From Saprospirales bacterium (GTDB lineage: Bacteria; Bacteroidota; Bacteroidia; Chitinophagales; Saprospiraceae), in NCBI GenBank assembly GCA_003448025.1, contig DLXL01000154.1, positions 1 to 9,527 of the forward strand: DNA of 9,527 nt. The letters run 5' to 3'. The stretch's first letter is position 1. Every line of letters begins with the position of its first letter. This document shows, piece after piece, positions 1-6,770 of the stretch. The position numbers and the translations under genes are program-made. The notes beneath the pieces are model-generated. The model was not told the origin of the DNA and made no database searches. It worked only from the letters and a program-made list of their open reading frames with translations.

Positions 1-45
1 TCAAACCCCTCAAACCCTTCAAACTCTTCAAACCCCTCAAACCTA
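1..45. repeat. 9-bp tandem repeat, five units
   Basis: Five consecutive 9-bp units follow TCAAACCCC or close variants: units start at 1, 10, 19, 28 and 37, with differences only in the last three bases of each unit. The array begins at the window edge, so its true length is unknown. It ends 36 bp before the start of the 914-residue secreted protein, where it could lie in or just upstream of the promoter. The periodicity is directly visible; any regulatory effect is inference. Confidence 0.8.
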
Positions 46-54
46 AATTCCTCT

Positions 55-62
55 TATCTTTC
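55..62 (+). promoter_or_regulatory. Weak -7 box candidate for the 82-2826 gene
   Basis: TATCTTTC matches the Bacteroidota -7 consensus TAnnTTTG at all but the final base. It sits 19 bp before the start codon at 82. The expected -33 TTTG is not present at about 19 bp spacing, because that position falls in the tandem repeat. The support is therefore one short degenerate motif in a suitable place. Confidence 0.2.
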
Positions 63-81
63 CGCACTTAAACATTGTCCC

Positions 82-2826
82 ATGAAAAAATTGCTACCTC
101 TTTTATCCCTATTGATTCTGGCCGCTTGCGGTTACCTTTTTTGGCAAAACCCAGCCAATGGCAGCGTAAAAATGCCCAGTGGCGCTTCTGAAGAAAATGG
201 CCCCAGGCGCCGCGCCTGGGAAAAAATGCGTCAGGCTGATCCGGCCACCGGCGAAATTCCTGCCGGGATTAAATTCCTGGAACGCCAGTTTGCTGCCGGT
301 ATCCCGCATGCCGCAAAAGACCGTGGCGGAAATGGTGAGTGGATGTCGCGCGGACCCTGGAACGTGGGCGGACGCACACGCGCGCTGGCCATCGATGTAG
401 CCAATGAAAACCGCTGGCTGGCTGGCGGTGTTTCCGGTGGCATGTGGCTGAGCGAAGACGCCGGCCTCTCCTGGAGCCGCAAAACACCTCTGAACGCCCA
501 CCCAGGCTGCACCAGCCTCGCGCAGGATACGCGCCCGGGCAAAACCAATATCTGGTACTATTCCTCCGGCGAACTCTACGGCTCTTCCGCCACAGCCGGC
601 GGGGCCTATTACCTGGGCGATGGCTTGTTCAAAAGTATTGATAATGGCAGTACCTGGGCTCCGGTGGGCAGCACCGACGACGGCTCTCCACACTCCTTTA
701 CCACCGTTTGGCAGGGCGTTTGGCGCGTAGCAACTGATCCCGTAGCTACGCAGGATGTGGTGTATGCCGCTACCTATGGCGCTATTTTCCGCAGCACCAA
801 CGGTGGTAACACCTGGACGGTAGTACGTGGCAGTGCTTCTGCAGCGCCGTTCTCTTACTATACAGATATTATCCTGACCTCCACCGGTGTAGCCTACGCT
901 ACCCTGAGCTCCGATGGCGCCCAAAAAGGCATCTGGCGCAGCACCAACGGCACCAACTGGACCAATATCACCCCGGCCTTTATGCCTAATGAATACAACC
1001 GCATCGTGATGGGGATCAACCCGAACAACGAAAATGAGGTGTATTTCTTCGGCACCACGCCTGGCAGCGGCCATTACACCAAGTATATCGGTTCCGACGA
1101 CTGGACCAGCCTGTTCAAGTACACCTACGTGAGCGGCGATGGCTCCGGCGCGGGCGGACAGTGGGAGGACCGCTCTGCCAACCTGCCTTCTGCAGGCACG
1201 GAGTTCGATCAGTGCGCCGCACAGGGCGGGTACGACCTGGTGGTGAAGATCCAGCCGGGCACTAACCACGTGTTTATCGGCGGCACCAACCTCTGGCGCA
1301 GCACCGACGGATTTGCCACACCGGATAATACTACCAAAATTGGCGGTTATAAAATCGGCACCACCCTGCCATTCTTTGAACTCTACCCGAATCACCACCC
1401 GGATTTGCACGAGGTGGTATTCTTGCCCTCCAACCCCGACGTGATGATTACCGGCAGCGACGGCGGCATTCACCGCACCGAAAATTGCAATGCCCCTTTT
1501 GTAGACTGGGTGTACCGCAACGACAGCTATATCACCTCGCAATTGTATTCTACGGTTATGGATAAAAATGCGCCAGGCGACAACATGCTCATCGGTTGTA
1601 TGCAGGACAACGGCAATTTCTTTGTGAATTCCGGCGATCTGACCGCGCCCTGGCGCCAAACCGTAAACGGTGACGGAGCTTACGGCGCTGTAGCGCCCAA
1701 CAAGGAATATTATGTGCTGTCTATCCAATTGGGCAAAGTAGCCAAGGTTAACCTCGATGCTGCAGGCAACGTAACGGCCTTCAGACGCATAGATCCTGTG
1801 GGGCCGACGGAAGACGACTACCTGTTCATCAACCCGCTGGCCATGGATCCCAATAACCATAAGATCCTGTACCTGCCCGCCGGAAGGAAATTGTACCGCC
1901 AGAACGACCTTTCTGCCATCGCCCTCACAGGCGAATGGGATGCCATTTCCACGGGCTGGACGCAGTTCCCGGACACCATCACCTCCGGGCAGTTCACCGC
2001 CATTGGCGTATCTGAGGCCGCTCCGGCTCACCGAGTGTACCTGGGCACCAGCAACAACAAAATTTTCCGCATTGACAATGCCAACACCGGTACGCCGGCC
2101 ATGACGGCCCTGGTGCCGCCAAGCGGCATGCCCATTGATGCTTATGTGAATTGTCTGGCCGTAGATCCCACCAATGCCGACCGGGTCGTGCTGGTGTACT
2201 CCAACTATGCGGTGTACAGCGTATTCCTGAGCGAAGACGCCGGCGCCAGCTGGAAAAAAGTGGGTGGCAACCTCGAGGCCAACGTGGCCGGCACCGGCGC
2301 AGGCTCCTCGGTGCGCTGGGTGAGCATGTTGCCCCAGGACAACGGCAAAATCAAGTACTTCTGCGGCACCAGCACCGGCTTGTACAGCGCCGACACCCTC
2401 CGGCTACACGCCACTGGTCAGGCCGGCACGGTTTGGGCGCTTGAAGGCCCCAATGAAATAGGCAGCTCCGTGGTGGATTTTGTAGATGTACGCCGTTCAG
2501 ACGGTTATGTAATTGCTGCCACGCACAGCAACGGCATTTTTGCCGCCAATTTCCAGACCGGTTCCTCCAGCAATGAGCCACAATCTTTGCATGCGGTGCG
2601 AGTATCGCCCAATCCTGCAAGCTCCGTGGCCAGCTTCCGCGTGGATGGTCCGAACCTGTCGCAAAACCGGCTCCGCATTTTCGACCTCAAAGGCAATCTG
2701 GTACGTGAAACCGCCTTCTCCGGCAACCAGACCGATCTGAATGTGCAGGACTGGCCTACGGGCGTGTATGTGTGGGAATTAAAAGGGCCGGGCTGGCGGA
2801 AAAGCGGGAAGATGATGAAGGAGTGA
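82..2826 (+). CDS. Secreted BNR/VPS10-like beta-propeller protein with T9SS sorting domain
   Basis: This is a 914-residue exported protein of the sortilin/sialidase-like propeller type, probably surface-displayed or released; its substrate or partner is unknown. The N-terminus is a hydrophobic export signal (residues 1-20) containing LAAC (13-16), which fits a lipoprotein lipobox with Cys16, although the following YLFW is unusual after a lipid-modified Cys. Asp-box (BNR) motifs of the S-x-D/N-x-G-x-x-W type appear near residues 123-131, 184-192, 237-245, 286-293 and 716-724, with a degenerate one near 406. The segment 90-120 (RGPWNVGGRTR, then AGGVSGGMW) resembles the conserved start of a large Bacteroidota family with this architecture. 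Residues about 836-914 form a type A T9SS C-terminal domain, with VSPNPA at 841-846, LRIFDLKGNLV in the middle and GVYVWEL at 894-900. T9SS cargo crosses the inner membrane by Sec and the outer membrane through SprA. The ATG at 82 is the natural start because the export signal begins there. BNR repeats alone do not prove glycosidase activity, and I see no sialidase catalytic signature. Confidence 0.9.
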   Translation: MKKLLPLLSLLILAACGYLFWQNPANGSVKMPSGASEENGPRRRAWEKMRQADPATGEIPAGIKFLERQFAAGIPHAAKDRGGNGEWMSRGPWNVGGRTRALAIDVANENRWLAGGVSGGMWLSEDAGLSWSRKTPLNAHPGCTSLAQDTRPGKTNIWYYSSGELYGSSATAGGAYYLGDGLFKSIDNGSTWAPVGSTDDGSPHSFTTVWQGVWRVATDPVATQDVVYAATYGAIFRSTNGGNTWTVVRGSASAAPFSYYTDIILTSTGVAYATLSSDGAQKGIWRSTNGTNWTNITPAFMPNEYNRIVMGINPNNENEVYFFGTTPGSGHYTKYIGSDDWTSLFKYTYVSGDGSGAGGQWEDRSANLPSAGTEFDQCAAQGGYDLVVKIQPGTNHVFIGGTNLWRSTDGFATPDNTTKIGGYKIGTTLPFFELYPNHHPDLHEVVFLPSNPDVMITGSDGGIHRTENCNAPFVDWVYRNDSYITSQLYSTVMDKNAPGDNMLIGCMQDNGNFFVNSGDLTAPWRQTVNGDGAYGAVAPNKEYYVLSIQLGKVAKVNLDAAGNVTAFRRIDPVGPTEDDYLFINPLAMDPNNHKILYLPAGRKLYRQNDLSAIALTGEWDAISTGWTQFPDTITSGQFTAIGVSEAAPAHRVYLGTSNNKIFRIDNANTGTPAMTALVPPSGMPIDAYVNCLAVDPTNADRVVLVYSNYAVYSVFLSEDAGASWKKVGGNLEANVAGTGAGSSVRWVSMLPQDNGKIKYFCGTSTGLYSADTLRLHATGQAGTVWALEGPNEIGSSVVDFVDVRRSDGYVIAATHSNGIFAANFQTGSSSNEPQSLHAVRVSPNPASSVASFRVDGPNLSQNRLRIFDLKGNLVRETAFSGNQTDLNVQDWPTGVYVWELKGPGWRKSGKMMKE

Positions 2827-2837
2827 GGATGGTAAAT

Positions 2838-2990
2838 GTCCAATATCGAATGCCCAATATCGAATGTCCAAGTGGTGCGGGTGTTTGGGATCAGCACATT
2901 GGCTTGGCGCTTCAGGCCTGTCGGGCTATGTACCATGGGCCTAACTGATAATGCCAGGCGCGCGTCACTTGGACATTGGATGTTGAACAT
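2838..2990. repeat. 14-bp tandem repeat plus 25-bp imperfect inverted repeat
   Basis: Just after the 82-2826 gene, a 14-bp unit (GTCCAATATCGAAT) occurs at 2838-2851, again with one change at 2852-2865, and begins a third time at 2866. Positions 2850-2874 form an inverted repeat with 2966-2990: 21 of 25 positions match, including a perfect 12-bp core (AATGTCCAAGTG at 2863-2874 and its complement at 2966-2977). The 91-bp spacer is GC-richer. Six Ts (2990-2995) follow the right arm, so a terminator role is possible, although the loop is very long. The layout resembles dispersed intergenic repeats of Bacteroidota, but copy number cannot be judged from one window. Confidence 0.75.
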
Positions 2991-3003
2991 TTTTTAAACC
3001 CTG

Positions 3004-3072
3004 CCTGGTGCTCACGCTCGAGCACGGACAGGTTCTCAGCCGTAGGCCAATACCTGTCCCGAAAAAGTCGGG
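3004..3072. repeat. Series of short overlapping hairpins upstream of the orphan gene
   Basis: Three inverted repeats follow closely. GTGCTC (3008-3013) pairs with GAGCAC (3020-3025), extended by CCTG (3004-3007) with CAGG across a 3-nt bulge. GGACAGG (3027-3033) pairs with CCTGTCC (3053-3059). CCCGA (3058-3062) pairs with TCGGG (3068-3072) around a 5-nt loop. The first two share the CAGG segment, and the last two share CC, so they are mutually exclusive and could switch. No T-run follows, so a standard intrinsic terminator is unlikely. The heptamer AGCACGG recurs at 3021 and 3081. The role is unknown; a dispersed repeat or a structured leader are both possible. Confidence 0.5.
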
Positions 3073-3113
3073 AAGACCCAAGCACGGCAAAAACCTAATA
3101 ACCAACCCAAAAA

Positions 3114-4034
3114 ATGAGCATAGAAACTACCCTTTATCAAGACTTTACAATGTCTGAACTGGAATCCTTTCTCAAGGGCTTCCATGTGGAAGAATTGCGA
3201 AAAACGCTCCTCCATTTATTCCAGAAATACCAGTATTACCAAAATCTAACAGAATGGAATAAGGCGGTAAGAATTTGTGAATCACTGGCAATCATTGGGT
3301 GGGGAGAAGCAAAGGGGTATGAGGCCCTTCATTTCACCTACGTTAATGGCAATCCGTATACTTGTTTTGCTGATTATTTTGACAAGGAGCGGATCCAGTC
3401 CGCTAACTGGTCGAAAAGCAAATCCGGCTACACGCTGAAACCCGGCCAGGTCTACAGGTTCAATGCACCGAACGAAAAGGCTGAAATAATCCAGGACATC
3501 CAAACAGACATCCAAAATGGAATTTTTTTGACGCAGCGAAACTGGTTGCCGGGCAATCCTGTCAAGCCTAAGCCGTTTATACAAAATGCGTTGCCGGAAT
3601 TGATCTTTATCAGAGATCAGTTGATCCAGCTGAGGGCGTTTCTTAACGCAAGGTTATCAGGCCATCACTACGGAAAGAGCCTGAATTACATCTATGTGCA
3701 TTGTCATATCAGTTCTGAATTCACCCAATACGAACTCACGGATACGCTTCCTGAATCAGGGCAAAAGTATGCAGGCAGAACGATGCTGACGCCAAAGTAT
3801 GTTCCTGGCAGGTTTATTAGAAAAACGGGGATTTATACTGTAGATTATTTTATTCCAAAAACGTTCGGGGAACAGCCGGAGGCGTTGCAGCTGCAAAAGC
3901 TAAAGCAGGATATGGTAGAAATGATTGACGTTGCTGTTAAAAAATTGCAGCAAAAGTGTGCCGGGTTTGATTTTGACCAAATGAAGCAAGATGCGGAGCA
4001 GTGTTTAGGTGAATGGGAATCAAAAAGGTCTTAA
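3114..4034 (+). CDS. Hypothetical cytoplasmic protein, no recognised family
   Basis: I do not recognise this 306-residue protein. It has no signal peptide, membrane segment or sorting tail, so it is probably cytoplasmic, unlike most of its neighbours. Residues 14-60 look helical (ELESFLKGF, then EELRKTLLHLFQKYQYY). The middle (about 65-120) is mixed and aromatic, including HFTYVNGNPYTCFADYF. Residues 160-182 form a likely helix, followed by HHYGKSLNYIYVHCHISSEF (184-203), which is rich in His and Tyr. The C-terminus (255-306) is charged, helical and possibly coiled-coil. An in-frame TAA at 3099-3101 excludes any longer ATG start; Met13 (3150) is an alternative. The upstream sequence is A-rich without a Shine-Dalgarno site. 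By eye its GC is lower than that of the 82-2826 gene (one sampled 60-base line about 48% against 58%). It sits alone between a repeat-rich gap and a convergent gene, which fits an accessory gene but does not prove transfer. Confidence 0.75.
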   Translation: MSIETTLYQDFTMSELESFLKGFHVEELRKTLLHLFQKYQYYQNLTEWNKAVRICESLAIIGWGEAKGYEALHFTYVNGNPYTCFADYFDKERIQSANWSKSKSGYTLKPGQVYRFNAPNEKAEIIQDIQTDIQNGIFLTQRNWLPGNPVKPKPFIQNALPELIFIRDQLIQLRAFLNARLSGHHYGKSLNYIYVHCHISSEFTQYELTDTLPESGQKYAGRTMLTPKYVPGRFIRKTGIYTVDYFIPKTFGEQPEALQLQKLKQDMVEMIDVAVKKLQQKCAGFDFDQMKQDAEQCLGEWESKRS

Positions 4035-4076
4035 TCAGATTTCCTTGCCATACCTGGGCCCGAAGGTGCGTTCAAT

Positions 4077-4739
4077 TTATTCACCGAGGTAGGGGTCTTT
4101 TATCTTGATAGCCTGGTATTTAATTTTTGAAAATTTCACCTCACATTTGGTTCCTGTTGGTGATTGAGACAGGAAACCAACTTCGAATCCTGGTTTGACA
4201 TCAAATTGCAGATGCCTAACTAAAAACCATTTTACTCCATTTGTTGAATAATACAAGGTAATTACATTGTCTGCCTTGGCAATTTTATAAAAAACCTTGT
4301 TGGCGCTGATTTCGACGGAATTGCAATCATCTGATATGTTTTTTGTTACTACACTGACCACTCTTTTGGCGCCGGTGTAATCTTTTTCAAAACAAAACTT
4401 TATCCAGTTAAGGCTATCACTTTTTATAACAATCGCGCCGCCGTCCCATTTATGGGTAAACGAATGTTCGATACAAGCTGAAAGCACAAAGTTGTCATCA
4501 GGTTTAAACAACAATTTGGGCGCATTATCAGTGTTATAGGTAACATTGGGATCTCTAAACATATCGGTTTTTTCACCGGAAATAATGGTCAACACATCAG
4601 CCTTCAATGAAAATTTTTCAGGCTTGTTTTCCCAATATAGTTTTTTAGGAATGGCTTTTATCGCCAATTGGTCAGCGCTTTGAGCTTCAGTTTTTATGGA
4701 AACTGCCAATAAGATAAAAAAGAAAAGCAAAGGTTTCAT
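4077..4739 (-). CDS. Secreted DUF1349-family protein (concanavalin A-like fold)
   Basis: Read on the minus strand, this gene encodes 220 residues. A signal peptide occupies about residues 1-20 (MKPLLFFFILLAVSIKTEAQ), with cleavage near the A-Q pair, so the product is periplasmic or exported. The remainder is one DUF1349-type domain: TDMFRDP at 58-64, GGAIVIKSDSLNWIKFCFE at 100-118, VVSVVTKNISDD at 127-138, LYYSTNGVKWFLVRH at 162-176 and VGFLSQSPTG at 187-196. The family has a concanavalin A-like beta-sandwich fold related to glycan-binding modules, but its biochemical role is not settled, so carbohydrate binding is only inference. The reading frame extends upstream to 4886, but that extension would place the signal peptide internally and run through a promoter candidate and an inverted repeat. 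I therefore choose the start at 4739. It converges on the orphan gene with a 42-bp gap that holds no clear terminator. The gene is AT-rich (one sampled 60-base line about 38% GC). Confidence 0.85.
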   Translation of the reverse strand: MKPLLFFFILLAVSIKTEAQSADQLAIKAIPKKLYWENKPEKFSLKADVLTIISGEKTDMFRDPNVTYNTDNAPKLLFKPDDNFVLSACIEHSFTHKWDGGAIVIKSDSLNWIKFCFEKDYTGAKRVVSVVTKNISDDCNSVEISANKVFYKIAKADNVITLYYSTNGVKWFLVRHLQFDVKPGFEVGFLSQSPTGTKCEVKFSKIKYQAIKIKDPYLGE

Positions 4740-4765
4740 GAAACTTCTGTTTTTAGTGCTGTTTA

Positions 4766-4799
4766 GAAAGGTATGCGGACGAATTTTAGCATGCACAAA
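4766..4799 (-). promoter_or_regulatory. Candidate Bacteroidota promoter for the DUF1349 gene
   Basis: On the minus strand, TTTG (plus positions 4796-4799) is followed after 22 bp by TACCTTTC (4766-4773), one base off the -7 consensus TAnnTTTG. The spacing is longer than the usual 19 or so. The box lies 26 bp before the start codon at 4739, giving a short leader. It lies inside the longer reading frame, which supports the shorter start. Confidence 0.35.
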
Positions 4800-4860
4800 A
4801 TTAAGAAAAACACCCGTTTGGGCAGAAAATTCCGAACTAGTGCCTTTTTCCAGAACTCCC

Positions 4861-4931
4861 GCTGGCGCGAAGCTCCCGAATTTCATGCCCAGCGTGCGTT
4901 GGACTTGGGTTATTGGTAGCTTCGCGTCAGC
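4861..4931. repeat. 14-bp inverted repeat with inner palindrome
   Basis: GCTGGCGCGAAGCT (4861-4874) is the reverse complement of AGCTTCGCGTCAGC (4918-4931) at 13 of 14 positions. The stem may extend outward, with CCC (4858-4860) facing the G-run after a one-base bulge. The 43-nt loop holds a smaller palindrome, CCAGCGTGCGTTGG, and CCCA/TGGG pairing around it, so the whole could fold as a branched or cruciform structure. It lies upstream of both divergent genes. A dispersed repeat, a binding site or a structured RNA are all possible; the sequence alone does not decide. Confidence 0.65.
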
Positions 4932-5088
4932 AGGGGGGGGACGAACTTATTTTTTCCACAGTTGGCGTCCTCGATAACAAGGGAAAGCAAGCAGGAGTTG
5001 CCAGATCTTTGATGATACGAGCTTATCCCAGAAATTGACTGACCAATTATATTGCATTAATCCCCAATCCCATACAACCCCCAGCCCC

Positions 5089-5097
5089 TATTTTTGC
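5089..5097 (+). promoter_or_regulatory. -7 box candidate for the 5166-6755 gene
   Basis: TATTTTTGC fits the extended Bacteroidota -7 consensus TAnnTTTGC exactly. It lies 68 bp upstream of the start at 5166, a normal leader length. I see no TTTG at the expected -33 distance; the nearest TTG is about 34 bp upstream, which is too far. The box overlaps the upstream in-frame ATG at 5094, arguing against that start. Confidence 0.4.
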
Positions 5098-5165
5098 ATC
5101 GAGGCATCGAGATCCCCCCAACAAACACTACCTCTTCCTTTCACACAAAAACTACACAAACCTTC

Positions 5166-6755
5166 ATGCAACACGCTTTGAAATCTTTTACGCTCGGCGC
5201 GCTGGGCTTACTGATGGCCGGCTCTGTCTGGGGCCAGAAATGTACCGTAGACATCAGTCCTGAATTCAAAACAAACGGAGATAAATACCTGTGGAACCAC
5301 CTGTATTCTGATGCAACTGGCCACTATGTACTGTTCGTGGAGGAAAACCAGGGCTTTTTCCTGTACAAGAAATTCACGCCCACGCTGCAAAAATTTGACC
5401 GGGCGTTTAACCTCTCCCTTGATAAGGAAATCCCGGTGGAAGGCAGTGATATCCGCTTTGACAACATGCTGTATGCCCGGCAAAAGTTTGTGCTCTGCAC
5501 GCGCCGTGATGATAAAAAAGCCAAAAAAGTAACCCTTACCGCCACGACTGTCGGGCTGGACGGGGCCACTCAACTCAGCAAACAGGTGGCCAGCATCCCG
5601 TACGACAACAACGACAACCTGGTGGATTTGGTGCGCTGGAAAACCTCCCCGGATACATCCAGTCTGGTGCTGGCCGCATGGGCAGATAATGGCGATAAAA
5701 AATTGCCCATCAAACTGATGGTTTCTGTGCAGGACAACAAGCTCGCCAATCTCTGGAATCAGTTTTTTACCCTGCCCTATACCCAGGATCTGGTTGAAAT
5801 AGAGGACGTGGTAGTGTCTAATACCGGACAGGTTTTAGTGTCGGCAAAAGTCTATGCAGATAAGAAAGATAAAAAAGCGGCGCGTGAAAAGGGCGCCCCT
5901 GCTCCACCGGACCATAAAATGGTGGTTTTTGCCCTGGACGGCAGCAGCGATAAAGTGCGGGAAATCAACCCGGAAGTGCCTGGTAAATTCGTGATGGATC
6001 TGAGTATCAGTGTCAATCGCCAGGAGGAATTCTATTACGGCGTCATCTACACCAACGACGGCGAAGGCGTTATTCAAGGTGTTTTTTGCGCTTCCCTGAA
6101 CGCACAAACCGGCGATTCCAAATTGCTGGTCAACAGGGAACTGAGCGATGCGGAGATCAAGTCGTTCAGCTCAGATAAAGACAAGAGCGGTAATGCGGGA
6201 CTGGACCCCAATTTTGAAATGAAAAACCTGTTGATTCAGGAAACCGGCGGTCTGGTGCTGATCGCAGAAGAAACGTTCAAAACTTACGAAAGTTACAGCT
6301 CGGGCGGCACGCTCAAGACTGTTACCAATTATAATACCAACGATCTGCTGGTGGTGAGCATTTCTCCGGAAGGCAGCGTAAATTGGGTGAAAATGGTGCC
6401 CAAAAGCCAGGCGTTTGGCGAAACGGAGAAATACAGCAGCTACGCCTACTTGACGTCAGGGGCAGACCTTTGTTTTGTGTACAACGACGACAAGGACAAC
6501 ATCAGCCAATCAACGAGTATAAAAGCCAAACCTATCAGCAGTTTCCGGGATGCCGTAGCCGGGATATTTGTCATCAACGGCGACGGCAAAATGGAGCGGC
6601 AGAAAGTGTTCAGCATCAAGAAAGATACGGGTTTGCTATTGGTGCCCGAGCGGAGCAAACAAATCAGTGCGAACGAGCTGTTTTTCGTCACCACGGGTGT
6701 GTTTAAGCTGACCGGCAAAAATATGTATCATGTCGGGGTGATCCGGGTGAATTGA
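5166..6755 (+). CDS. Secreted protein of unknown function
   Basis: The product has 529 residues with a clear signal peptide (1-24, hydrophobic core GALGLLMAGSVWG, cleavage near Q24). It carries no lipobox and no T9SS sorting tail: the last residues are MYHVGVIRVN, without the PNP...G-x-Y pattern. It is therefore probably periplasmic or outer-membrane associated. The body is a series of beta-rich segments with repeated hydrophobic strands and polar turns, compatible with a propeller-like fold. A stretch near 363-412 (LVLIAEE, then NTNDLLVVSISPEGSVNWVKMVPKSQ) recalls a motif in uncharacterised secreted proteins of about 500 residues in this phylum, where a strand set is followed by W-x-K-x-x-x-K-x-Q. 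A lysine-rich linker occurs at 233-242. The frame opens at 5094, but Met25 of that version (5166) is chosen because the signal peptide starts there and a promoter box overlaps the earlier ATG. It has its own promoter candidate, and a repeat separates it from the next gene. No enzymatic motif was found. Confidence 0.85.
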   Translation: MQHALKSFTLGALGLLMAGSVWGQKCTVDISPEFKTNGDKYLWNHLYSDATGHYVLFVEENQGFFLYKKFTPTLQKFDRAFNLSLDKEIPVEGSDIRFDNMLYARQKFVLCTRRDDKKAKKVTLTATTVGLDGATQLSKQVASIPYDNNDNLVDLVRWKTSPDTSSLVLAAWADNGDKKLPIKLMVSVQDNKLANLWNQFFTLPYTQDLVEIEDVVVSNTGQVLVSAKVYADKKDKKAAREKGAPAPPDHKMVVFALDGSSDKVREINPEVPGKFVMDLSISVNRQEEFYYGVIYTNDGEGVIQGVFCASLNAQTGDSKLLVNRELSDAEIKSFSSDKDKSGNAGLDPNFEMKNLLIQETGGLVLIAEETFKTYESYSSGGTLKTVTNYNTNDLLVVSISPEGSVNWVKMVPKSQAFGETEKYSSYAYLTSGADLCFVYNDDKDNISQSTSIKAKPISSFRDAVAGIFVINGDGKMERQKVFSIKKDTGLLLVPERSKQISANELFFVTTGVFKLTGKNMYHVGVIRVN

Positions 6756-6770
6756 GGGAAGGGGGGCGAT

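Larger units (their letters stand above)
4740..5165. other. 426-bp intergenic region between divergent genes
   Basis: No credible gene is visible here. Reading left to right, it contains the minus-strand promoter candidate for the DUF1349 gene, a large imperfect inverted repeat (4861-4931), a run of eight Gs at 4933-4940 followed shortly by a T-rich stretch (4949-4956), about 130 bp in which I see nothing definite (4957-5088), and a -7 box at 5089-5097 for the downstream gene. The short reading frames crossing it have no signal peptide, domain or start context of their own. Confidence 0.6.

Noticed and set aside
109..2031. 640-codon open frame on the minus strand inside the first gene
   Set aside because: It is fully overlapped by the well-supported T9SS propeller gene, has no domain or signal peptide, and is explained by that gene's GC-rich codons leaving few stops in the opposite strand.
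2505..2990. 161-codon minus-strand frame over the end of the first gene and the repeat
   Set aside because: Its first third is translated from the tandem/inverted repeat and the rest is antisense to the T9SS sorting domain. It has no features of its own.
4740..4886. N-terminal extension of the DUF1349 protein to 4886
   Set aside because: The extension has no homology-like character, buries a classical signal peptide at internal position 50, and covers a promoter candidate and part of an inverted repeat.
2850..4931. Inverted repeats as terminal repeats of one insertion sequence
   Set aside because: The arms at 2850/2966 and 4861/4918 are unrelated in sequence, no transposase lies between them, and no target-site duplication was seen.
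4696..4977. 93-codon plus-strand frame
   Set aside because: It overlaps the start of the DUF1349 gene and the hairpin/G8 region, and its translation shows no domain or start context.
5094..5165. Upstream start for the 529-residue secreted protein
   Set aside because: It would place 24 polar residues before the signal peptide and would start inside the -7 box at 5089-5097.
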